In this document: positions 33,211 through 44,150 of the stretch, piece by piece
How positions within the stretch are numbered: position 1 is the first letter of the stretch
How the letters are laid out: every line of letters starts with the position of its first letter
Assembly (NCBI RefSeq): GCF_000143415.4
Contig: NW_003314306.1
Location: forward strand, 923,479 to 987,478
DNA from: Selaginella moellendorffii
Lineage: Eukaryota > Streptophyta > Lycopodiopsida > Selaginellales > Selaginellaceae
Length of the DNA: 64,000 nt
Direction: 5' to 3'
Translations under genes and position numbers: made by a program
The notes under the pieces: generated by a model
What the model was told of the DNA's origin: nothing
Seen by the model: only the letters and a program-made list of their open reading frames with translations
Databases searched by the model: none

Positions 33211-35266
33211 AGTCTAAGAAAAAGAAGCTAATAGTTAGTATATCAACACCTTAGGAAGTTCCAAAGAAAAGGTATAATATAAAATGGTCTAAAGATTTAA
33301 TTTGATTCAAATTTACATTTTTATTTTATAATCACTCTTTAGCATCTTTATAATACCTCAAGATATGAGGGAACACTCTTTAGTATTCCTTCTTTGATCC
33401 CCATTAAGTCCCTTTCTATTCACAACAATGTTTGTCAAATCTATTGATATAGGGCTCAAAAACCTATCTAATAAATCCCATTAATTTTTCAAACGGTAGC
33501 TAAAGCAAAGTTCTAATAAGCCATGCAAAGTATCCAATAATGCCACCCACATTTAGATTAAGAGCATTGACTATTCAATATTTTAGAGGAGTTAAAGCTA
33601 ACTATTAAACATTTCACAAAATCATTTAACTTGTTCATTAATGTTCACTCTAACCTTGGATTCCTTAATGTTTACATCATTAGCCACTATATAGAAATAA
33701 CATTTTCTAGTTATATTAATTCTTTGGAATGCTCCCCCTATTATCCTATAGGGATTTACTAAACCCCTTAAAGTTTGGGAGAAGATTGTTTTGGGCTTTC
33801 AACCCACTTTATGATATGTTTATCTCTAAATATATCAAACCTTGGACTTGGTCTTATATATGGTCTCAGACTTGGTTTTAAATCCAATCTTGGATTTGGT
33901 CATAGACTTGATTCTAGATTTAATTTTGGACTCAATCCCAAACTTAATTTTGAACTCGATCTTAGAGTTGCTTTAGACTTAGTCTCAAATTTGATCTTAA
34001 ACTTTATTTCAACACTTCCATGTATTACGACACTTGCCACATATTAGTTATTCTTTTGTCCCTTTTTAAAAACTCACTTATCAATTGTTTTGTGCACTTA
34101 TTTCGAAGTTCCACTCCCACTCTCAACTTTTCAGGTTAGAGCTTTTAGTCTAAATATATTATGATTATTGACCTTTTGCCTTAGCCATTGCCATATTGCT
34201 CACCTTTGACTCTACTTTAGGATTTAGGGATTTGTGTTTTATAAGTGTTTCATGACTAATCTAGCTTGATATCCAAGTAGTTTTTCCCCTTCCTAAGCCT
34301 CTAGTACTATATCATGATTGTTACCCTCTTCTTTATAGCCATGCCATACATGAGTCATATATCAAAAAATATTTTAGAGCTAAAAACATGTAAGCATAAT
34401 ATTAAAACTAAAATTCTCACTCTATCTAATTTTGCATTTTCAAATAGAGATAGAGAGAAACTAGTGCCATAAGGTTGAGGTGTTTACCACATAAGAATGA
34501 AACATAAAACTTATGAAATTTTAAACAAAAGCATTTCTCACCCAAGTCCCCAAGTCTTTAATTCAGCCCCCAAATTATATCCATATGATAAATGCAAAAT
34601 TATGAGATAATTTTTTGGGTAGATTTTATGACATTTTAGATTTAAGTATCATTTAAGGGTTCACCACTATTTTCAATCGTAAATCTAGTCCTTTGGAGGA
34701 AAAGGAACTCATCCCATTACTCTATTTTATCTATATTCCTGAGTTTAGAAAAGAGCTTAATAAAACTATATAAGTAAATGATTTGTTTAGTTCAACTATC
34801 TATTAAGTTACATTTCATTATAGGGTCAAAATATCTCAAAAGTGGCTAAGAAAAGTAAAGAAGTTAGAAATATATATATATTTAAACATTTTTTTCCTTA
34901 TATTTCTTAGATTTTATCACAAGATTTATCATTCAATCAATTACAAAGCTCAACTAACACAATATACATATATAAAGTACATTGCATGCCACTTTTTTGT
35001 ATGGTAAAAAAAATAATTATAAAACCGTTAAAATTATTTGTGGGAGTACCAAATTGTTTGACTTGGACCAATGTTGTAAATTAGTATTAAATTTTTTTTA
35101 ACAAGTCCAAAATCATAAAAAAATTTGAAGTGATTGTTGTTGCAAAAGAAACATATGAGAAACAAAAAAATTAAAAGTAACAAAAAGGGCTACAAGGAAA
35201 AAGGATAAAAAATTAACAATAAATAAAAAATAAAGAAGCAATAACTGCCAAGAAAAAAGAGAGGGA
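33211..35266. other. AT-rich gene-free stretch
   Basis: Very AT-rich. A block at 33830-34010 repeats CTTGGA/TTTGGTC-type words (encoding GLGLIYGLRLGFKSNLGF-like low complexity), which is a degenerate minisatellite rather than a protein. No gene seen. Confidence 0.6.
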
Positions 35267-35271
35267 AGAAG

Positions 35272-35658
35272 TGTCAGGAATCCCCCAATTCTTGCCACAT
35301 TCCTGACTCTCGCCGGATTCCTGACCTGCAGACCACATTCCTGACTCTCGAGACACTTCTCTATTCCTGACTCTCGAGACACTTCCCTATTCCTGACTCT
35401 CGAGACACTTCCCGATTCCTGAGTCTCGAGCCACATTCCTGATGATGATGTGGCGCCTCCTCGACCTCAGCTGTATTTAGGCTGTCCTCGATCCAAGAGT
35501 GGTGGAGCTTCATCAACCTATAGTATATATAGGTTAGCCTTGTTCCATTTCTCCACAATCTGAATCAACACCAGTCTAAGGCCTCTTCTTTGTTTTCACT
35601 AGCTTTTTCTCTTTGTCTTTAGCATTTTCCAGTCTTGATCTTGTTGGGGGTCTTGACA
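35272..35658 (+). repeat. 5' LTR with tandem U3 repeats and TATA box
   Basis: 387 bp, TGTCA...TGACA ends. U3 holds about seven copies of a roughly 25-bp unit built on ATTCCTGACTCTCGAGACAC between 35285 and 35440, a plausible enhancer array. A TATATATA box is at 35524-35531, which predicts a transcript start about 25-32 bp on, near 35554. Confidence 0.93.
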
Positions 35659-35660
35659 GT

Positions 35661-35675
35661 TTGATTCAAATTGTG
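35661..35675 (+). promoter_or_regulatory. Putative self-priming primer-binding site
   Basis: Two bases after the LTR lies TTGATTCAAATTGTG. It does not begin with TGG and does not match the initiator-Met tRNA end used by most plant gypsy elements. Its reverse complement matches 14 of 15 bases of the LTR at 35554-35568 (CACAATCTGAATCAA), just where the TATA box predicts the mRNA to begin. That is the arrangement of Tf1/sushi elements, whose mRNA 5' end folds back and primes reverse transcription. Confidence 0.7.
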
Positions 35676-35755
35676 TTTTTTGCTTTTCTTTTAGCTTGTT
35701 TTGATTATTTGATTGCCTTTGTCTTTTCCCCCCTTTCTTTTCTTTCTTCTTGCCA

Positions 35756-36727
35756 ATGGAGTCTCCAAGCCATCCTGATTTCTTTGCCGAAGTCCTTGCA
35801 AAAATCCAGTCTGAGAATACCGAGCTGAAGGCGACCCTTCTTCGCATGCAGCAGGAGCTTGCTTCACTTTCGGCTCAAGGATCCAGCAAAGTTCCTGAAC
35901 CGAAGGTGAGTTTCCCGGCGAAATTTTCAGGCAAGCGTTCGGAGCTTCGTGGATTTTTGAATCAAATGGAGCTGATCTTTGCACTTCAACATCAGCGGTA
36001 CCCCACTCCCGAGTCTCAAATCAGCGCGATTGGGACGTTGCTCGAGGGTGCAGCTTTGTCATGGTTTTCTCCTCTTCTGGAGAAGAGCATGAAAGGGGTC
36101 GTGGTTCCGGAGCTGATGGATCTTCAATTGTTCAAAGAGAAGCTCGAAGCATGTTTTGGCGAGACGGATCGGGTTCGGGCTGCTACCACAAAGATGAGAC
36201 GTCTCTCTCAGGGGTCTCGTCCTGCCTCGATCTACGCTGCAGAGTTCCAACTCCTTGCCTTGGACACTCAGTGGGATGAGCAGGCCCTGATTGACCAATT
36301 TTGTTTCGGCCTCAACAACGGTGTCAAGGATTTGTTGCTCACCATGGAGGATCCCAAGGACCTGTCGGACGCCATCAACAAAGCTGTTCGATGTGACAAT
36401 CGTCTCTTTGAACGTCGTCAGAAAAGTCGCCGCGCCGCTGTTTTTCCGTCCCAGACTCAGGAATCCCAGCTTGAGTCTTCGGGGCATAGTCCTGAACCTA
36501 CTGCTCCGGTCCCGATGGATATTTCTGGTACTCCCCGACTCATTAGAGGGAAGTTGAGTCCTGCTGAGAGGCAACGTCGAATATCTCATAATCTTTGCCT
36601 CTACTGTGCTGATCCTAATCACAAAGCAGCTGTGTGTCCCAGGAAGCCTCCCCGATTGCTCGAGTTCACTCTGCCTCAAAGTCCACCACTGTTGCAGTCG
36701 GGAAACGACCCTGTCCAAACAGAGTAG
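35756..36727 (+). CDS. gag: Retrotransposon Gag with CCHC zinc knuckle
   Basis: 323 aa, ATG at 35756. An N-terminal coiled-coil-like segment (QSENTELKATLLRMQQELASL) precedes a capsid-like region (GFLNQMELIFALQHQRYPT, LLEGAALSWFSPLLE, RVRAATTKMRRLSQG, YAAEFQLLALDTQWDEQALI) of the Ty3 retrotransposon gag type. A single zinc knuckle, CLYCADPNHKAAVC, lies at 281-294. It ends at TAG 36725-36727, inside the loop of the frameshift hairpin, and overlaps pol by about 90 bp. It packages the element's RNA. Confidence 0.93.
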   Translation: MESPSHPDFFAEVLAKIQSENTELKATLLRMQQELASLSAQGSSKVPEPKVSFPAKFSGKRSELRGFLNQMELIFALQHQRYPTPESQISAIGTLLEGAALSWFSPLLEKSMKGVVVPELMDLQLFKEKLEACFGETDRVRAATTKMRRLSQGSRPASIYAAEFQLLALDTQWDEQALIDQFCFGLNNGVKDLLLTMEDPKDLSDAINKAVRCDNRLFERRQKSRRAAVFPSQTQESQLESSGHSPEPTAPVPMDISGTPRLIRGKLSPAERQRRISHNLCLYCADPNHKAAVCPRKPPRLLEFTLPQSPPLLQSGNDPVQTE

Positions 36728-36744
36728 GAGCTGTCTGTTTGGAC
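36700..36744 (+). promoter_or_regulatory. -1 ribosomal frameshift signal (gag-pol)
   Basis: Slippery heptamer G GGA AAC at 36700-36706, in the correct register of the gag frame (tcG GGA AAC). A 6-nt spacer follows, then a perfect 10-bp stem GTCCAAACAG (36713-36722) / CTGTTTGGAC (36735-36744) with a 12-nt loop that contains the gag stop. A -1 slip continues directly into the pol frame. GGGAAAC is a known efficient -1 heptamer. Confidence 0.88.
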
Positions 36745-39700
36745 TCCCCAAATAAAAATCACTTTTCTTCCTTATCAAGCTCCTCACCACCTTTCATCAA
36801 AGCCACCACCAATTCCCGCAACTTCCGCGTCCCATGTCTCCTTTCTTTCACCGGACAATCAGGACTCAAGGCTTTGGCGCTACTGGACTCGGGTGCAACT
36901 TCCTGCTTCATGGACACGGACTTTGCTGCCCGACATCACGTTCCTCTTTCTCCTACCATACGGGATCTGAGGGTTGAAGGCATCAGCGGGCATTTTGTGT
37001 CTCCATCTTCTGGACTTAGGGAAACGTTGCCCGTTCGAGTACACATCGGGTCCACCGTCACCGATATCGCCTTCAACATCATCAACAGCAAGTCTTCCTC
37101 TGTGGTGCTCGGTCTTCCTTGGTTCCAACTACATCAGCCTCAGATTTGTTGGAAGGACTTACAGCTCATCTCTCCCACATCACCATCTCCCACGGCTTCC
37201 CCTGGTGTTCATCGAGTCCGAATCAGGAAAAGTTCCCTAAACTCAAGTCGGGGTTCTGTTCCTGACTCTACGCAGTTTTCATCCTCTTCTTTTTTCTCTC
37301 TTCCATCTTACACTGGACAGTATCCTCGTCTCATCATTCCATTTAGTCGTACTCCTCCTCCTATCTCCACAATCACTATGAAAGAACTCCTTCATGAAGA
37401 ACCTCTTTTTCTTTTTGCTTTGCATGTTTCTCCTGTCAGTCTTCCTGAGAAGTATCATGATTTTGGGGATGTGTTTGACAAGAAAAAAGCTAGTGTACTG
37501 CCTGTTCATCGGCCTTATGATTGTCCCATTGATTTACAGAAAGGAGCGTCACCTCCGTGGGGGCCTATCTATGGGTTATCCCCGTCCGAGCTTAAGGCCC
37601 TCAAAGAGTACGTGGATGAGAACCTTGCCTCGGGCTACATTCAGCATTCGCAGTCCCCGGCTGGAGCGCCTGTCTTCTTTGTCAAGAAGAAGGATGGGAG
37701 CTTGCGGCTAGTCATCGACTACCGAGGTTTGAACAAGGTGACTGTTCGGAACCGTTATCCGCTGCCCCTGATCTCGGACCTGTTGGAACGCCTCGGCGGT
37801 GCCCGCTTCTTCACCAAGATCGACCTCCGTGGAGCATACAACCTGATCCGGATCCGGCCTGGTGATGAATGGAAGACTGCGTTCCGAACCCGCTATGGCC
37901 ACTTCGAGTACACTGTCATGCCATTTGGCTTGACAAATGCTCCAGCGGTTTTCCAACACATGGCGAACGACGTTTTTCGGGAGTTTCTTGATCAGATGGT
38001 GATCGTCTACCTCGATGACATCCTCATCTACTCAAAAACTCAGGAGGAGCATGACGAACATGTTCGCAAGGTGCTAGCGAAGCTGCGAGAACACGACCTA
38101 TACGCGAAGCTTGAGAAATGTTCCTTTGATCAGCAGTCTGTGGAGTTCCTTGGGTACATTGTCACTCCTGAGGGTATCACGATGGATCCTGCAAAAGTCA
38201 AGACTATTCTCGAATGGGAGCCTCCACAATCAATGTCAGACGTTCAGGTTTTCCTTGGCTTCGCCAACTTCTACTGCAAATTCATTGATCACTACTCTGA
38301 CATTGTCCTTCCTCTCACACATCTCACTCGCAAGGATGTTCCCTTCTCTTGGTCTGCTGCTGCCCAGCAGGCTTTCGACACACTCAAGGCGGCCTTCAGT
38401 TCTGCTCCTGTCTTGATCCATGCTGATTCCTCACAACCTTTCTTCATCGAGGCTAACGCCTCCGACTTTGCCATTGGTGCTGTGCTATCTCAACTCGGAG
38501 CGGATCACGAACTTCATCCGGTCGCTTTCCATTCTCGGAAATTCCAGCCTGCGGAGATCAATTACGAAATCCACAACAAGGAGCTTCTTGCCATCGTGGA
38601 TTCCTTTGGAGAGTGGCGCCGTTTCTTGGAGGGGGCGAGCAATCAAACAACAGTCTGGACGGATCACAAAAATCTCGAGTACTTTACCACTTCCCGAGTT
38701 TTAAGCCGTCGTCAAGCAAGGTGGGCACAATTCCTGAGTCGGTTTGACTTTGTTATCAAGTACAGACCTAGAAAGTTTCAAGGCCTTCCTGATGCTCTTT
38801 CAAGGCGCTCCTATCTCAGTCTCAGGCCTGGTAATCCTGCCTTCGATCAACATCAAGTTATCCTCGGTCCTGATCGGCTTCAAGTTATGGCAATTTCCCT
38901 GGCCCCTCAGGACTCCTCCTTGATGGATGCAATCAGAAACGATCTTCAATCCGATGATCTCGCTAGCGACATTTTTCCCCATCTTCAGGCTGGACACCCA
39001 GTGACTCCCGACTGCCGGCGATTTGACGAGTTCGAGTTCTTAGATGGCTTATTGTACCGTGGGGAGCAGCTTTACGTTCCTGAAGGTGATGCTCGAAGGT
39101 TGATCCTGATGGCGTGCCACGATAGCCCGACTGCTGGTCACTTCGGCATTGCGAAAACCTATGAGCTAGTTGCACGGGACTTTTGGTGGCCTCACATGGA
39201 CGACTACATCAAAGCTTTTGTTACCTCCTGTGACACTTGTGCCCGGAATAAGGTACCTCGCCACCTTCCTTCAGGTTTGCTTCGTTCCCTTCCGGTCCCT
39301 TCAGGTCCTTGGGAATCCATCTCCATGGATTTCTTGAGTGATCTTCCGAGTTCTGGAGGCTTCAACAGCATTTTAGTCGTGGTGGATCGCTTCACAAAGA
39401 TGGCGCACTTCTTGCCATGTACCAAGGAGTTTTCGGGCGAGGACATGGCAAAACTGGTATTCAGGGAAATTTTCCGACTTCATGGGATTCCTACAGATGT
39501 GGTTTCGGATCGGGGGCCTCAGTTCATCTCTCATTTCTGGCAACGGTTTTTGCAGTTGCTTGGAGTGAAGGCCAACCTCTCTTCGGCATATCATCCTCAA
39601 ACTGATGGGCAGTCCGAGCGAACGATTCAGACATTGGAACAATTCTTGAGGTGCTTCATCAACTATCATCAGGATAACTGGTTCGATATCCTTCCCTTTG

Positions 39701-40470
39701 CTGAGTTCTCCTATAACAACTCTGTTCACTCCTCTCTTCGAGTTTCCCCCTTCTTTGCGAACTCTGGCCGAAATCCCCGATTCAATCTCTCACTTCCTTC
39801 TCCATCTGAATCCTCTCGTTTAAATCCCCGCTCTGAATCATTTCTCTCCAACATTCAGGAAATCCACAACTCCATCTCCTTCCACCTCCATCGTGCTCAG
39901 GAATCTCATAAAACATTTGCCAATGTCCATCGTCAGGATTGTCCCCCTTACAATATCGGGGATAAAGTCTGGCTCCTCAGGCAAAATATCTCCACCACCA
40001 GGCCCTGTCCAAAACTCGATTTCAAACGCCTTGGTCCTTTCCCTATCACTGCCATCATTAATCCTGTCACTTATCGCCTTGCACTTCCCTCCTCATATCA
40101 AATTCACCCCGTTTTTCACTGCTCTCTCCTTGAGCCTTATATTCCCAGTCCTATTCCAAATCGGGTCATTCCTCCGCCTCCACCAGTGCAGCTCGAGGAT
40201 GGGTCTGAGTACGAGGTTCAGGACATCCTTGATTCCAAGATTTCACGATCTAAACTCTACTATCTGGTGGACTGGAAGGGTTACGGACCTGAGGAACGCA
40301 CTTGGGAACCTGCGGACAACCTGATTCATTCTCCTGACCTTGTTCAGGACTTCTACCGCCGCTATCCTTCTCGTCCCAGTCCTCATTCTTTTTCTCCATC
40401 TCCCATCCCTCGCCGCTCATCTCATCCTCCTCTTCGTTCTCGTTCACATCCTCGTTCCACTCGTTCTTGA
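36707..40470 (+). CDS. pol: Retrotransposon Pol: protease, RT, RNase H, integrase, chromodomain
   Basis: The open frame runs from at least 36634 to 40470 with no stop; it has no usable ATG near its start and is expected as a Gag-Pol fusion by -1 frameshifting. Order: aspartic protease ALLDSGATSC; reverse transcriptase (KIDLRGAYNLIRI, MPFGLTNAPAVFQ, YLDD at about 38008); RNase H (EANASDFAIGAVLSQ, HNKELLAIV, WTDHKNLEYF); integrase with an HHCC finger (H at CHDSP/GHFG, CDTCARNK) and DDE core (MDFLSDLP, SDRGPQF, HPQTDGQSER); the GPY/F-like LGPFPITAI; and a C-terminal chromodomain (about 40205-40370: YEVQDILDSK, LYYLVDWKGYG, TWEPADNL). This is the chromovirus layout. All catalytic residues I can place are present. 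Confidence 0.95.
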
Positions 40471-40480
40471 GGAGGGGGTG
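40470..40480 (+). promoter_or_regulatory. Polypurine tract
   Basis: Purine-rich AGGAGGGGGTG ends 1 nt before the 3' LTR. It is the expected primer for plus-strand DNA synthesis. Confidence 0.8.
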
Positions 40481-40481
40481 C

Positions 40482-40868
40482 TGTCAGGAATCCCCCAATT
40501 CTTGCCACATTCCTGACTCTCGCCGGATTCCTGACCTGCAGACCACATTCCTGACTCTCGAGACACTTCTCTATTCCTGACTCTCGAGACACTTCCCTAT
40601 TCCTGACTCTCGAGACACTTCCCGATTTCTGAGTCTCGAGCCACATTCCTGATGATGATGTGGCGCCTCCTCGACCTCAGCTGTATTTAGGCTGTCCTCG
40701 ATCCAAGAGTGGTGGAGCTTCATCAACCTATAGTATATATAGGTTAGCCTTGTTCCATTTCTCCACAATCTGAATCAACACCAGTCTAAGGCCTCTTCTT
40801 TGTTTTCACTAGCTTTTTCTCTTTGTCTTTAGCATTTTCCAGTCTTGATTTTGTTGGGGGTCTTGACA
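40482..40868 (+). repeat. 3' LTR
   Basis: Same 387 bp as the 5' LTR with two differences seen: T at the site of CCCGATT(T/C)CTGAG, and GAT(T/C)TTG near the end. It carries the same TATA box and U3 repeats and is flanked by the target duplication AGAAG. Confidence 0.95.
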
Positions 40869-40873
40869 AGAAG

Positions 40874-42570
40874 TAGTAATCGAAAAAGATGAAGAAATAA
40901 AGAAGGAAAAATTAGAAGTTTTGAAAACAAAAAGAGAAGAAAAAGGAAATAATAAAAAAAGTGAATTTATTGCATATTGTATGCAACATCACTTGATTTA
41001 CTTAATAATAGTGTTTTTCTTGTTTAGTATTATTTATTAATATAATTGATCAATCAAAATTTTATAATTTATAAATACAAGATTAATTTTTATTGCACAC
41101 CATTATTTGGTAGAATAAACTAGAATATACTCGAAAAAGTTTAGAAAAGTTTAAAATTTATAAACATGTTTATAAATATAAATATAATAAATGAATAACA
41201 ATTTTTAAATAGTAGAATATCCCAGAATATCTAGATATATTTTTTATGTCTCCCTCTCTTGGATAGAAAAATTTTAGATGTTAAAGGCTTTCTAGTGAGC
41301 AAAGTCTCCTTGCATTTTTTTCTTGCTAGGGTTTGCCCAACACCCAACACCTATAGCTTATTATGAAGAGTGGAGAAGGTTAGAGATGGCTCCTCTGTGC
41401 TAGATATGGCATTGGTATGTCCTCTTCTTGGCAAGAAAGAATAAGAATTCTCACTTAAGTTAAGAGTTTACTTTGTGTTTGTGGCTATTGTAGGGAGAGT
41501 GTTGGCACTGCTTTCATCAGCCTCAGGGTTTATAGTGAATTCTCATGTCACAAATTGGTGTTTACAAATCTTTTTTCTGCCATGTTCATTGAATGTAATA
41601 TGTGTGATCCAGGTGAGAAAGAGAGACTAAGGCATTTCTTTTTTCTCATATCTATCCCAGAGCAAGTTACTAAGGCATTCAAGGAGCACAAAACAATGTT
41701 TGAGAGACTAGATGTATATGTTAACTAAGTAGGCATTGCTGAGCAAAGGGACTTCCTCAGCAATGCAAAATGGTGCAAGGTTTGAACCCATCAAATGCCC
41801 AAGCCAAATAGTAAGTCTCAACTCTCATAATTTCTTCATTCCACATTCAGGATCTCAAGAGAGCACACTCTAGCCATAAGAATCTGATGCAGGAGAGGAA
41901 GAACACCGTGCTAAACTTAATGCTTTATGACTTTATGAGAGAAATGACAAGCTGTTTGGAAGCAATTGAGGAGGATTGGGTGCTGGGAATTGTGAGTATT
42001 TGGAGTATTTACACTTATTTCTCTGCCGATGGTGAAGTTCCAGGAGAAGAATTGAGTTCTGAGTGAAGGCATGGTGCTCATATCAAATTTCACTGCTACT
42101 GCATCCAAGAAAGAAAGTAAAGTGGTTCATAATGGGTTGGGTATGCGGGAGCTAGGATTGTGTGTATCTTGGAGCCAATGGCAATGTTGTTGCATGTTTC
42201 CTTGATAAATTTGGTTACTTATCTTTTTTAGTCTAACAAGAGACAAAGTTTTCATAGACATTAGTATCCAGTTTAACTCTAGTTCAAAAAGCAATTTGCT
42301 CTTTACTGTGTTAATAAATTATGTTTACTACTTTCTTTTGAAGTTTTCGCCTGGATCTTGAGACCACATTAAATAACGTAAACCTTTATTTATCAGTATG
42401 TTTCTAATTACGCACTATTTCAAAAAAAGTGGTTTAACAGCTTATAAATAGCGATAAATATAACAAAACATATGTACAAACATAAACTTATTTTGCACTC
42501 TCGGTAAAGAAAAAATCCAAATAAATAGGAATAAGAACCAACCTCCTGTTGGATTTTGGTTTGAAAGTTT
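40874..42570. other. AT-rich stretch, no recognised gene
   Basis: The part before 41.3 kb continues the AT-rich DNA that the retrotransposon split. From 41.3 to 42.3 kb composition is more balanced but ORFs are short and unrecognised. A GGTTTGAACCC word at about 41780 resembles a tRNA B box, but no cloverleaf surrounds it. Confidence 0.5.
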
Positions 42571-42651
42571 GGCTGAAGTGTCGGCGGTGTCCACGATGCG
42601 AGAGAACGCGTTCAAGCCCTAGCCAGTGTTCCATGCGGGGGCCGATCGCCA

Positions 42652-44150
42652 ATGCCAGAGGACGATGCATATCGATTCGAGGTTACGGGGCCAAAGCGCA
42701 AGCATTTCAACTGGTAAAGAATCTCGCCGCCCTAGCATTGCTCTGTTTGAAGCGATTCTTGGCGGGCTGGGTGTGTGATTTTGGCAGTAGAATCCCGTTT
42801 CGATTGATTCCAATCGCCCCCGACAGAATTCTCAGCTACCCTAGGCTTGTCTAGCCTTTCATTTGTCCCATTTTGGTGTCTCTTTCGTTCACTTGCGTGC
42901 TAAGGGCTGATTGATAAGTAGCTAGAGTTCTTTCGATGGCTAGTCTTTAGTGGATTGGCCCTCACTTCTCCATTCTTTTCTTTTTTTTGTTGTTTCGCAA
43001 AGCTTGCTTGGGCTTGAGTTCATTGTCTACTTTTTTGTTTCATTGCTGCTAAAGACTTGGTCCGGCTAGAGTTCTCGTCCTTTAAAAGCTTTTTATCTCG
43101 AGTCTTCGGGAGTTCTTACCATACATTCTTTCCAGGGATGTTCCGGACGTCAAAAGAGCAATCTTGGCATGCCTTGTGTCAAGCGTGTACTCACTCCAGC
43201 ACGACAGATCGAAAAACTACACAGGAACTCCGCAAGCTCTCGCTCCTCCCTGGTGGACGTCCTTCAACTACGAGCTCCTCGACGTGATCCTCGGCAATGA
43301 CAAGCTCCGGATCAACGGCGCAGTGTTCGTGTGGAACTACAAAAACCACTGGAAGCCTGCCAGAGCTCCGATGGTGGTCCTGGCGCTCAGAGGCACGGAC
43401 AGCCTAACCAGCGACTACATCGTCGACTTCAAGATCGCCAACCAGGAGCTTTACAAGACAGGCAGGTTCACAGCCGCGTACAACGCTCTCCGAAACGCCG
43501 TCGCATGGCATGGCAAGGACAACGTTTGCATCACGGGGCACTCGCTCGGAGCAGCGGTGGCGCTCTCCGCCGCTCGGATGATGGCATCGCATGGCCAGTT
43601 CGTCGAGGCTCATCTCTTCAATCCGCCATTCTCGTCCTCGACCGCTCCATACAAGTCACTCTTCGGTGCTGAGACTTACAGCAATCTCCAAGAGGTTTAC
43701 ACCGTTGCAAAGGCCGGGTTCGTCAACTTACTGGTGGATGCCGCAAAGAGAAGGGAGTCCGAGGCAGAGTTTGCGGCACTTGGAAGCTGGTACCCGGACA
43801 TGTATGTTCATCCCAGTGATCCGGTATGCTCGGGCTTTCTCGAGCACTTCAAGAACTATCAGTATATGCTACAGGGGAAGTACGCGAGATTGGCGATGCC
43901 TCACGAATCCATCCGGGGCGTGCTCTGCTCCTCCAAAGCGAAGCCGCATCACCTCATCCCCTCGGCAAGGCTTCACGTCCCAGCGGATGAAGGCAAAGCT
44001 GCGAGTGCTCGAGACGCTCATTCTCTTACACAGTGGTGGTCGGATGGAGCAGTCGTTCAGGTGCAATTTGTCAACTTGACAGGTCAAGAACACTTGGATC
44101 ATCCGCTGCAAATCCCGTTTGGGGGGATAAGCTACGAAGCTATGGTGTAG
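42652..44150 (+). CDS. Class 3 lipase-like alpha/beta hydrolase (At4g10955 type)
   Basis: 358 aa in two exons, 42652-42713 and 43136-44150. The short first exon (DAYRFEVTGPKRKHFNW) matches the start of the family (FHVSGPRKL...NW), and the split codon rebuilds that Trp. The 422-nt intron is long for this genome. Exon 2 holds LALAPPWWTSFNYEL-like family sequence, the LALRGTDS oxyanion block (about 103-110), the nucleophile elbow GHSLG with Ser about 157, EAHLFNPPFSS, and a late Asp/His region (YPDMYVHPSDPVCSGF). The family is annotated as a lipase; the substrate is not known. Its near-identical copy at 57.7 kb lacks exon 1. Confidence 0.9.

Larger units (their letters stand above)
35272..40868 (+). 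mobile_element. Complete Ty3/gypsy chromovirus LTR retrotransposon
   Basis: 5.6-kb element bounded by 387-bp LTRs and by a 5-bp target duplication AGAAG (35267-35271 and 40869-40873). The LTRs start TGTCAGG and end CTTGACA and differ at only two positions that I find, so insertion is recent. Inside are an intact gag, an intact pol in the -1 frame with protease, RT, RNase H, integrase and a C-terminal chromodomain, and a polypurine tract. Nothing in it looks inactivated, so it may be autonomous. It sits in AT-rich gene-free DNA, where chromodomain-directed insertion might be expected. The primer region is unusual; see the entry at 35661. Confidence 0.96.

Noticed and set aside
33775-34047. 90-codon ORF with GLGLIYGLRLGF-like repeats
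   Set aside because: Arises from a degenerate short tandem repeat (CTTGGA/TTTGGTC words) in AT-rich DNA; not a plausible protein.
36059-36790. 243-codon minus-strand ORF inside gag
   Set aside because: Antisense shadow of gag/pol; no known antisense protein in this element type and no sensible composition.
41770-41820. tRNA-like B box GGTTTGAACCC
   Set aside because: No acceptor or anticodon stems can be drawn around it on either strand.
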